A DNA stretch of 64,000 bases, taken from positions 35,511,410 to 35,575,409 of the forward strand of contig OY992537.1 of assembly GCA_963921195.1 (NCBI GenBank), given 5' to 3'. This stretch comes from Pegoplata infirma. Taxonomy: Eukaryota > Arthropoda > Insecta > Diptera > Anthomyiidae. Below, one piece after another: positions 55,759-64,000 of this stretch; positions within the stretch are counted from its first letter, which is position 1; each line of letters opens with the position of its first letter. The translations under genes and the position numbers were made by a program. The notes under the pieces are model-generated. The model saw nothing but the letters and a program-made list of their open reading frames with translations, did no database searches and had not been told where the DNA came from.

Positions 55759-56952
55759 CATTGTGCAACAAGAAAAATAAGCCCCAATGGCTTCAACGCC
55801 ATATGAAAGTAGACCATCAAATGGACAAATCACCGAAGGGTTTTGCAAAGTCAGTTCGGATTTCTTTTTTATAGCCCACTGAAATATTTTGGGCATCAAA
55901 TTTTACTAGGGCACGTCGAAGACAGAAAGTTCGTCCAGCATATCGTCGAACTATATTCAATAAATGCCAACTCGAAAAAGCTTACTGTTCAGGAGAGCTA
56001 AAAAACTAGTTATTTCGCGTATTATTGCAAAAATAAACAATGTACCTTCCACAAGATGGTTTAAATATTCTAAACAATTTTTACCTATGCAAAAATTTTC
56101 ATATTTTGCAGTTGTTTGCAAATTTTTCAGAGATGGCATTTATTACTATATCAAAAAACAAATATGTTTTTAGAGTTGGCATATTTTGTCGGAAAATAAA
56201 AATACATTTTTTTTGGAAAAATTTAAAAAAAAATTTTTTTTTGGGTTTTTGTTATCCTTAGTACGGTAATTGCAAAAACTGAACAAAAAATTAAAAATCT
56301 TTGCATATTTTTAAAAGTTACTAGCTTCGAAAGCCTTTTAATCTCAGGGTGGTCAACTTTGGCACTCTGTAACTCACGCTGTATTGCAATAGGGTCACTC
56401 CAAACCAGCTATTTTGAAAGCTTATATCATTGACTTTATTTGCCCCATTCATAATGTTTCAATCTGATAAATAGTTTGAAAGTTACATAAATATAAGCAA
56501 TTTTTTTTTTTTGCAAACACTATTTACCGATATTTTTAAAATGGCAATATCTCGAGAACCAGTCATTAGATATCAAAATCTTTACAAGATTCGTGTTTAG
56601 CATGGCAAATGAAATAAGATATGTGGTCTAATTTTTTTTTTAAATTTTTTTGAAAAATTTTTGGAAATTTACAATGGGAGTTGGCATTTATTTCCAACAA
56701 AAAAATATGTACTTTGAGTTAGCAGAATAACAAAAATGGATGTAAAACGACAACAAATTATTTTTTTGTTCTGAAATTTTTATGGCAGATAGGTATTACA
56801 TAGGGGAGCTTTTTGCCATCGGAAACTCATTTCCGTCAAATTTGAGTTGGCATATTTTGAATATAGGTTCACGATATAAAAAATGCTTAAACATTTTAAG
56901 GTATTCAAATTTTTTTTTTTTATTTTTTTTTGGGCAGAACTATAAAAAAACA

Positions 56953-57324
56953 CAAGTAACAAAGTTAAATTCGACTTTGTCGAATGTATTTATACCCTCC
57001 ACGATGTAAAAAAGTTTATTTGCAAAAAACAAAAAAAAATTTGTTTTTTGCAAATAAACCAGCAGCCGAATTAAAGCATTTTGTGTTTTTAGGTTATGTT
57101 GAATGTACCACAATTTTCGAGGTGTTCTTACATTTTCGTTCATAACTTTTGAACCGCTGAACCGATTTCGCTCAAATGCAATACCAAACTACTTTGGGCA
57201 ACAACAAGTAAATTTACTAAGTCTTAGTTATATCTGTTTAATATTTTGGCCGTAATCACCATTTCCACAGACGGACAGCCATCGCTAGAATGTCTTAAAA
57301 TCGATCACTGATCAATAATATATA
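56953..57324 (-). mobile_element. DINE-like subfamily B, 3' half, left member of an inverted pair
   Basis: ACACAAGTAACAAAGTTAAA, the hairpin ATTCGACTTTGTCGAAT, ACCCTCCACGATG, GAACCGCTGAACCGATTTCG, GACGGACAGCCATCGCTAGA, then GATCAATAATATATAT where it stops. The 5' end is missing. Confidence 0.75.
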
Positions 57325-57735
57325 TGGGGGTTTTCGTGTCAACTGACACAACTTTTGATTCCGATCTACTATCCTATTGGATAGTAGTGCAGCCACAATT
57401 TTTCAACGAGATCGGTCAAGGACTCTCTGAGTTAGAGGGGGTAGAAATTTGACATTTTGGCCAAAGAGGTGTTTATTCTCATCCATGTAACGTCTTACCA
57501 ATTGTTTTTAGATATTTCTTTAATCTTGCGAAAAAAATAGAAAAAAAATTTTTGATTTTGTTTTTTTAAATCCAAAACTTTTTTGACTTTTTTGTCAAAT
57601 CGGCCCTTTTTTTGACTCAAAAGAAAGTTTAGGTCTTTTCCCCACCTAATTCTTCTTCGTCCTCAAATATGTTTTTGCTCCACCAACAAATTTCCGCTAG
57701 AACGGCATCACGCGAATTTTTCCCAAGATATCTGA
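57325..57735. other. Spacer between inverted DINE halves
   Basis: 411 bp of non-DINE sequence with two short palindromes, GTGTCAACTGACAC and CTATCCTATTGGATAG. It is somewhat less AT-rich than its surroundings. Not seen elsewhere in the window. Confidence 0.5.
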
Positions 57736-58160
57736 AATGGTGATCACGGCCAAAGTATTAAACAGATATAACTAAGACTTACCATATTTACTTGTTTTTG
57801 CCCTACGCAGTTTGCTATTGCATTTGAGCGAAATCGGTTCAGCGGTTCAAAAGTTATGAACGAAAATGTAAGAACACCTCTAAAATTGTGGTACATTCAA
57901 CATAACCTAAAAACCCAAAATGCTTTAATTCGGCTGCTGGTTGACACATATGAACAGAATTGATCACCGAATGGTATTTAAACAAGTACAAACATATTTT
58001 TACAAAAAAAAAAAAAAACATTTTCGTCAAATTTTTTTAACAAAAAATTTTTTTCGCGGATTTTTTTTTTTAATTTAATTTTTTTTTGCAAATAAACTTT
58101 TTTACATCGTGGAGGGTATTAATACATTCGACAAAGTCGAATTTAACTTTGTTAATTGTT
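57736..58160 (+). mobile_element. DINE-like subfamily B, 3' half, right member of the inverted pair
   Basis: GGTGATCACGGCCAAAGTAT, TCGGTTCAGCGGTTCAAAAG, CATAACCTAAAAACCCAAAA, and the end GGAGGGTATTAATACATTCG, TTCGACAAAGTCGAA, TTAATTGT. The 5' half and microsatellite are missing. Confidence 0.75.
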
Positions 58161-58269
58161 TTTTTTATATATTTCGGCCCAAAAAAATATAAAAAAAAAA
58201 ATTGAATACTTTAAAATTTTTAAACATTTTCTATATGCTGGACGAACTTTCTGTCTTAGACGTGCCCTA

Positions 58270-58500
58270 GTAAAATTTGATGCAGAAAATATTTGTAAAA
58301 TATTTTAACCCTCTAACTGCCTTTTTTATTGACTTTTTTGTATATATTTTAAAGGACAAAAATGACCCTTTAAAACGGGAGCTAGAGGGTTAATTTGGTC
58401 ATAGAAAAGAATCATCATAAAATTTTATAAAACACATCAGAACATAATTTTTAGATCAAAAGTACATTTGCACTTTTTTTGTCGACATTTTTTAACACTG
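58270..58500 (+). repeat. Direct repeat Q, left copy
   Basis: AAAATATTTGTAAAATATTTTAACC, GGACAAAAATGACCCTTTAA, GGGAGCTAGAGGGTTAA and ACACATCAGAACATAATTTT recur at 59480-59710. The two copies flank the foldback unit. Confidence 0.6.
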
Positions 58501-58530
58501 CTTTGATAAAAAAAAATAACAAACATTGAT

Positions 58531-59428
58531 TACACCGCTCAACAGTCATTTTCCGGTTTGAATTCTGGTGATCAATTTTAGTAGACTTTGATCTCCTGAT
58601 TCCATATCTGTACTCCAAATTTTTCCATCACGTCCAGATTTTTAGTTATTCACGGTTAAAAATGCGAAAAATGACGATTTTTGCATTATTTGAAAGCCTG
58701 CACAGCAGCCATTGAGTGGAATACAAATCTGGTATAAAGCGCAAAAGTATAATTTGTCTTTGGTCTCCAACATAGAAAACAATTTTTTTCTAATTATTGC
58801 GTTTGGTTGGGTTACAATTGCGTTTTAAGATGACTCTGTTAAAATTATCATTTTTGTAAAAAAGATAAGGTAGGTACCTTAGTTTTTTTTTATATTTTTC
58901 AAAGAAAAACTAAAAAAAAGAATTATTTTACAAATTTAAGTTTTCTGTGTTATTTTTCGTATAAACCGAAAGATATCTTTAATGGGTTTAAAAGTCTATA
59001 AGAAAGAATGGGACTTTGTCTAAATTTTGAGCTCATCACACTAAAGATTGATCATCTGGTTTTTGTTTTAGAGCCTTTTAAAAATGGTGCTTTTTCTAAT
59101 TTTTTTCACAGTGTTTTTGTAAAATACGCGTTTGGCCAATAATAGTGCAACAACTTGAAATTTTTTTGATCATATATTTGAGATCATAGTTCAATTCTAC
59201 TCTAACGCTTTATACCAGATTTTTATTCCACCCAGTGGCTGCTGTGCAGGCTTTCAAAAAAGGCAAAAATCGCGTTTTTTCGCATTTTCAACCGCGAATA
59301 ACTAAAATTCTAGACGTGATGGAAAAATTTGGAGCACAGATTTGGAATCAGCGAGTCAAAATCTTTAAAAATATTGTATCAAACTTCAAACCGGAGTCAA
59401 AAACCTTCGATTTGTTGAGCGGTGTTAT
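58531..59428. mobile_element. Inner inverted-repeat unit, copy 2
   Basis: It is collinear with 5696-6567: ACACCGCTCAAC, TTTTCCGGTTTGAATTCTGG, GATCTCCTGATTCC, TTGAAAGCCTGCACAGCAGC, mirrored on the right (GCTGCTGTGCAGGCTTTCAA, GGAATCAGCGAGTC, GTTGAGCGGTGT). The outer arms of copy 1 are absent, which supports independent mobility. Confidence 0.65.
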
Positions 59429-59479
59429 TTATACTTGACCCTTTTTAAGCACTTTGCGAATGTCGCACAAACTTTGAAC

Positions 59480-59735
59480 ATTTGACAACCCCTAGTGAAA
59501 TTTTATGAGGAAAATATTTGTAAAACATGTTAACCATCTAAATGGACGCTTTATTAGACTTCTGTATTTATTTTTTGAAAAAGGACTAAAATGGCCCCTT
59601 AAAATGGCAGTTAGAGGGTTAAAATGTTCTAAGAAAAGAACCGCCATAAAATTTCACTGAACACATCAAATCATATTTTGAAGCTCAGATGTGTTTTTAT
59701 TATAGTATTTTTGACGTTTTCCAAACGCCTTTGAC
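59480..59735 (+). repeat. Direct repeat Q, right copy
   Basis: GAGGAAAATATTTGTAAAAC, GGACTAAAATGGCCCCTTAA, GGCAGTTAGAGGGTTAA, AAGAACCGCCATAAAATTTC, ACACATCAAATCATATTTTG. Diverged from the left copy. Confidence 0.6.
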
Positions 59736-59886
59736 AAAAATATTAAAACTTCAGTGGGCTATAAAAAAGAAATCAGAACTGACCTTGCAAAGACCTTTGG
59801 TGATTTTATCCATTTTATGGCCTACTTTCATATGGCGTTGAAGGCATTGAGGCTCAATTCGATGACCCAAAATTTGTTGCACAGTG

Positions 59887-59960
59887 ATATTTGTGATAAA
59901 CAATATTTATTATAAAGCAAATTTACCTGAAAAGTGACATAACTCAAAAAAATTCTACAT
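59887..59960 (+). repeat. Local repeat P, copy 1 (right part)
   Basis: GATAAACAATATTTATTATA, AAGCAAATTTACCTGAAAAG and TGACATAACTCAAAAA continue the repeat broken at 55758, as shown by the unbroken copies at 61027-61085 and 61475-61530. Confidence 0.75.
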
Positions 59961-60768
59961 TAATAATATTTGTTTACAAATTAAAAAAAAAATGCGATCC
60001 ACGACGATTTTGCATTTATTTGCACTGTAAAATCTTATGCTGAATTCAAAAATTAAGTCCCAGGTTTCAAAATTAGAAATTTTAAACTTTTAAAATAGTG
60101 GTTATACTTAAATAAAAATATCTCCTGACCAAATCGGTAAGTTTTATTATTTTTGATTTTTAATTAAAGGTAGTTAAGCGCTTTATCATTTCTACATACA
60201 ACATTTTTAAATCTGATTATTGCCTTAGAAGCTATTAATCGATTTATCGACAATTTTGTTTCAACTTTACAGAAGTTTGGGGAAAAAGATAAATTCTATT
60301 CATAATTTCAGAAAGAAATAAAAAATATGAAATTCATTTGTCTCTTTACAGTTAAAGTCTGTTCTATTACAAAGAAAACAAGGTGGATTTGAAAAAAAAA
60401 AAATCCGTTGAAAATTGTAAAGTTTTTAGGTCGGAATTCAAAAGTGCAATTTTTGACAACAAAAATATTGCAATTTCAAAATGTGTTTTAGCAGTTTTAT
60501 TGAATTTTTCCCGATGAATAATTTTTGTCTTGAGTAATTTTTTCATATTTCTCATCGTTTTTGAGATAAGTTAAAAATGAAAATTTTTTAACGTTTAACC
60601 ACGATTTTTTCTAAAACGGCTCTGGCAAAGATTTTGATTATCATCGAAATATTGTAGTGGATCACCCCAGAGTCATAATCAAGAAAGACATATGCGGTTT
60701 TCGTAATTTGAGGTCAAAGTGGATATATTAAACAAAATATTTTAAAGTTTTTTTAATGTAATTTTTTT
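59961..60768. other. No recognised element or gene
   Basis: AT-rich; only small ORFs and the phrase TTTTTGAGATAAG. No coding motif. Confidence 0.35.
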
Positions 60769-61098
60769 TTTGACTTTAATTAAACAAATTCACTAGTTGG
60801 TTTATTCTGCTGTTAACAAATGAGCTTATTTTAACCGTAATATTTTTTTTAATTATCATAAATAAACGCATAATTGTGTAATTGATTTAATTTAAATGCA
60901 TAAAATCCACATATTAAAATTGTCATAAATACTACATGGCGAATGATTGATATTTTATATTCAGTTTGTATATAATACAATTACTCATACGCACCATATG
61001 ACCATTAATACAAAGTGGCTTAATATTTTTCATAAACAATATTTATTATAAAGCAAATTTACCTGAAAAGTGTCATAACTCAAAAAGCCTGATATGAC
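60769..61098 (+). repeat. Local repeat P, copy 2
   Basis: Unbroken copy with all words listed for copy 1 in order, from TTGACTTTAATTAAACAAAT to GTCATAACTCAAAAA. Confidence 0.8.
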
Positions 61099-61214
61099 AG
61101 AAAACGTTTAAAAAGTTCTCCATTAGACTATCATATAAGAAAATCACTAAAGTTCGAATATCATTTTTTATGAATTAGTTTTTTTAATCTGCGATTAGTT
61201 CTTATAATTAAATA

Positions 61215-61545
61215 TTTTTGCCTTTAATTGAACAAATTCACTAGTTGGTTTATTTTGCTGTTAACAAATGAGCCTGTTTTATCCAAATTTTTTTTTTTTA
61301 ATTATTATAAATAAACGAATAATTGTTTAATTGATTTAATTTAAATGCATAAAATCCACTTATTAAAATTGTCATAAATACTTCATGGCGAATGATTGAT
61401 ATTTTATATTCAGTTTTTAAATAATGCAATTACTGATACGCACCGTATGACCAATAATACAAAGTGGCTTAATATTTTTCATAAACAATATTTATTATAA
61501 AATAAATTTACTAGAAAAGTGACTTAACTAAAAAACATGGATTTT
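61215..61545 (+). repeat. Local repeat P, copy 3
   Basis: Third copy, starting about 450 bp after copy 2. It is more diverged (CTTCATGGCG, CTGATACGCACCGTATG). It is followed at 61597 by a CACTGTGCAACAAATTTTGG terminus of the same TIR family that split copy 1. Confidence 0.75.
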
Positions 61546-61839
61546 AAAGACAAATTTTTTAAAGTTCTCAATTAATAATTTTATTTATGATAAAAATACA
61601 CTGTGCAACAAATTTTGGGTCATCGTCTTTTCTCCAATGCCAAATGAGGTTTTCGGAAGCCAGTCTGGCCAAATCCCGCTCACAATATTTTGAGTAAATG
61701 ATTGTTAAAGTTTCAAAGTTTTCCAAAATTTACTGTTAAATACTTACTGAAAATCTCATGAAAAATTATCTTAACAACGCTCTTATCATAACAACAAAAT
61801 ATAGCGGGTTTCATATTTTTCTGATGAAAAAAAAAATTT

Positions 61840-63250
61840 AATTTTCCTTTTTTAAGTCAATTTTATATGTTTATCTTATTTTGGTTTGATTTTTTAATGT
61901 TTTTTGGCCTCAGAAAAAAATTGAAAAATTCTTCAGTGAAATTTTTTTTTTAATTTAATTTTATATTTTTAACGTATTATGGTTTGCTAAAAGAAGATAA
62001 AAAAGAAATTAACTTAAAAAATATTTTTTCTCTGAAGAATTTTTAAATTTTTTCCGAGGCCAAAGTGCACAAAAAATAAAAGCGTAAAATGTAAATCAAC
62101 AGTTAGTCCATAGTACAAAATTTCGATTTTGTTTTCAACAAATTTAGACAAGTAATTTTATTTCATGCCAACAAATAGTTTTTGTATTTGTTGAATTTCT
62201 TATTGGAAAAAAATAAGATTTTTTACGTTTGTCAGATCAACAAATTGTGTTTGTGTTTGTTGAATTTCTTTGTTGAAAAAAAATTTAAGATTTTGTACGT
62301 TTGTCAATACAAATAATAATTTTAGAGAACTATTACAAACTCGTTTATCAATTTTTTAATTTTTTTTTTTAACAATCAATATTTACAAACGTTAGTTGAT
62401 ATCACAAATTTCCCTACAGGAGCACTTTCAGCGAAAATGTTAATTGTATTCACAAATATGGGGGTCAATATAACAATTCGTTTTTTTTTATATGTGGACA
62501 AAAAACATTAAAAAATCGATTTTTTGTAAGAATTTTTTTTTATAATTTTTTATTTTTTATTTTTTTTTTCTACATCTTAAAGCAAATCAAAATAACATAA
62601 AAATATCAAATTACCCGAGTAAAAAAAAACTTTTTAGATCTAATTTGATCTCAAAATTGGCTGTATCAAGTTGGATCAGATATTGATCTAATTGTATTAT
62701 TTTAGATACACAAATATAAAAAAGGATACAATTAGATCCGAATTTTGGTCACATCCAATTAAATCCAGTTGATCTTATTTTATATAAATTAATATAGATT
62801 TATATAATTACATAAAGTTAGATATATTTATGTATAACCTCAGATAAAAAAATGGAGCCGCAATAAATCTTAGATAAAATTAGATCTGAACATATAAATA
62901 GTCATATATAATTTAATATGATTGTATCAAATTATATATCATTATATCAAAACTTTTTTACTAGGGTAACTTAAAAAAATATTTTTTCTCTGAAGAAAAA
63001 ATATCGATTTTTCTTAAGAAAAATTAGCTTTACAATTTTTTTTTCATTTTTTCTTAATCCTTAGGCAACCCAAACTACGTTAAAAATATAAAATTAACTT
63101 AAAAAAAAATATTTTTTCTCTGAAGAATTTTTTAATTTTTTCCGAGGCCAAAAACTTAAAAAAATCGAGTTTTCCTAAGAAAAATTTGCTTTATAACTAT
63201 TTTATATTTTTCCGAGGCCAAAGTGACTAAAAACATTAAAAAATCGATTT
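61840..63250. repeat. Repeat cluster R (TCTGAAGAATTTTT / TCCGAGGCCAAA)
   Basis: The phrase TTTTTTCTCTGAAGAATTTT followed by TTTTTCCGAGGCCAAA occurs near 62020, 63110 and partly 63210, and inverted near 61905-61945. Between copies are AAATCGATTTTT words and, at 62130-62290, tandem TTTGTTGAATTTCTT units. The MITE at 62614-62966 interrupts it. Confidence 0.5.
62614..62966. mobile_element. 353-bp MITE, family K copy 2, GATC-rich, TA duplication
   Basis: The ends CCCGAGTAAAAAAAAACTTT and AAACTTTTTTACTAGGG are flanked by TA; host phrase AAATTAACTTAAAA is restored on removal. The interior repeats AGATCTAATTTGATC, GGATCAGATATTGATC and TAGATCCG. The same termini occur at 27812-28105. Confidence 0.7.
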
Positions 63251-63270
63251 TTCGCATGAAACATTTTTTT

Positions 63271-64000
63271 TATACCCTCCACTTATTGTTAGTGATAGAG
63301 GGTATATCGTCACCTAAAATGCAAAAGGCATTAACTAACAAAAAATTCAACATCAGTTTTTTGATTGGTTCTGGATTATTTTATCAACATACACGTCTTC
63401 ACAAAAAATTATGGCTGCAAATTAAAAATGAGCGATTTTATAGCGATTTAAAAAAAAAAAACTTATTTGGGCAATCGCCAATGGACGTCAATATACAAAC
63501 AACTTTTTTTATATTTTTTGATTTATTTTCATTCATATTTATTAAAAGAACGTCCTCAGAAAAATTTAGTCAAATTCATTAAAAAATAACAAAGTTATTA
63601 ACAAATTTCAAATATCATTCAATACTGTTTTTTACTTCTCCTGTAAAAATAATAAAATGTTTGTTAGGGCCTTTTGCATTTTAGGTTAAGTTTGTCATTC
63701 CGTTTGTAACTCATTGAAATATAGGTCTAGGACCCCATAATCGAATAACATCAGTATTGATCAGTCTGTTCGACTATTCGTCTTTCCGTCTGTGGAAATG
63801 GTGACTACGGCCAAAGTATTAAACAGATATGACTAAGACTTAGCATAGTTACTTGTTGTTGCCCTAAGTATTTTGGTATTGCATTTGAACGAAATCGGTT
63901 CAGCGGTTCAAAAGTTATGAAAGAAAATGTAAGGACACCTCGAAAATTTTGGTACATTAAACATAACCTAAAAATACAAAATGCTTTATTCGGCTGCTGG
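63271..64000 (+). mobile_element. DINE-like subfamily B, split by a MITE and cut by the window end
   Basis: TATACCCTCCACTTATTGTT, AGTGATAGAGGGTATA, then (after the insert) AAGTTTGTCATTCCGTTTGT, GGTCTAGGACCCCATAA, a shortened microsatellite (63765-63795), GCGGTTCAAAAGTTATGAA and CATAACCTAAAAATACAAAA. The 3' end lies beyond 64000. Confidence 0.75.
63307..63686. mobile_element. About 380-bp TIR insert, ACCTAAAATGCAAAAGGC ends
   Basis: The left end ACCTAAAATGCAAAAGGC and its complement GCCTTTTGCATTTTAGGT sit inside the DINE 5' region; TA lies on both sides but the left has five extra bases (TCGTC). A 119-codon ORF runs through host and insert (63223-63582) and shows no motif, so I do not call a gene. 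Confidence 0.6.

Larger units (their letters stand above)
55759..59886. mobile_element. 4.1-kb composite TIR element, CACTGTGCAACA family
   Basis: The left end is CATTGTGCAACA and the right end TGTTGCACAGTG. The arms of about 160 bp share CTTCAACGCCATATGAAAGT, AATCACC.AAGG, TTTCTTTTTTATAGCCCACT. A 3-base ATA at both sides fits a duplication, and host repeat P resumes beyond. An inner inverted pair (ACTAGGGCACGTC, GAAAGTTCGTCCAGCATAT at 55906-55945 versus 58233-58270) lies within. It has absorbed a DINE pair and a foldback unit. The 55950-56950 stretch has repeated AGTTGGCATATTTT words but no recognisable protein. Confidence 0.65.

Noticed and set aside
63223..63582. 119-codon ORF as a host gene
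   Set aside because: It runs across the boundary between a repeat, a DINE 5' end and a nested TIR insert and has no motif.

Overview
The window reads as strongly AT-rich, repeat-saturated nuclear DNA of a dipteran, most likely a higher (possibly calyptrate) fly. I find no host protein-coding gene, no functional tRNA or rRNA gene and no CRISPR array. The basis for the fly call is a dispersed element family (at least 14 full, split or partial copies) whose layout matches the Drosophila INE-1/DINE-1 (Helentron-type, non-autonomous Helitron-related) elements: a 5' end TATACCCTCC with a short subterminal inverted repeat, a CATAAAGTATATATATT block, a GTCC/GTCTGTCC microsatellite, and a 3' hairpin (ATTCGGC..GCCGAAT) ending in ACTTGT. 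The species assignment is inference from repeat content only.

Only two coding remnants are convincing. (1) At 8649-13383 lies an almost complete two-ORF non-LTR retrotransposon. It has an 8-bp target-site duplication (TCATTCCG), sits inside a DINE-like copy, has an intact ORF1, and has an APE endonuclease/reverse transcriptase ORF2 broken by one in-frame stop and one homopolymer frameshift. (2) At about 34090-34990 lies a 5'-truncated RTE-like reverse transcriptase fragment. A tRNA-derived SINE with an 8-bp duplication lies at 7582-7778 on the minus strand.

Layout: 0-9 kb, nested TIR and DINE elements, a foldback Tc1/mariner-like element (5432-6810) and the SINE; 9-14 kb, the retrotransposon; 14-20 kb, a nested mosaic flanked by a 300-bp direct duplication; 20-34 kb, MITEs, including a hAT-like element with an 8-bp duplication (28189-29121) and a near-perfect hairpin (27908-28086); 34-45 kb, the RTE fragment, then a 35-bp compound-palindrome minisatellite (35745-38185) with decayed relatives to 45.2 kb, broken up by DINE and MITE insertions; 47.8-49.8 kb, a very long (TTTTA)n tract joined directly to a pure (TTTTC)n tract; 50-54 kb, DINE copies with a nested TIR element carrying a repeated AGTACGTTTTG motif; 55-64 kb, a split local repeat array, a 4.1-kb composite TIR element, an inverted DINE pair and further repeats.

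These parts do not form a pathway. They record successive insertions, many datable relative to one another because the host repeat resumes on the far side of each insert. I see no evidence for a new biochemical system. The most novel items are structural: the compound-palindrome satellite, the pentanucleotide double tract and several short TIR families that may be undescribed. All boundaries were read by eye and may be off by a few bases; those marked 'about' by tens of bases.
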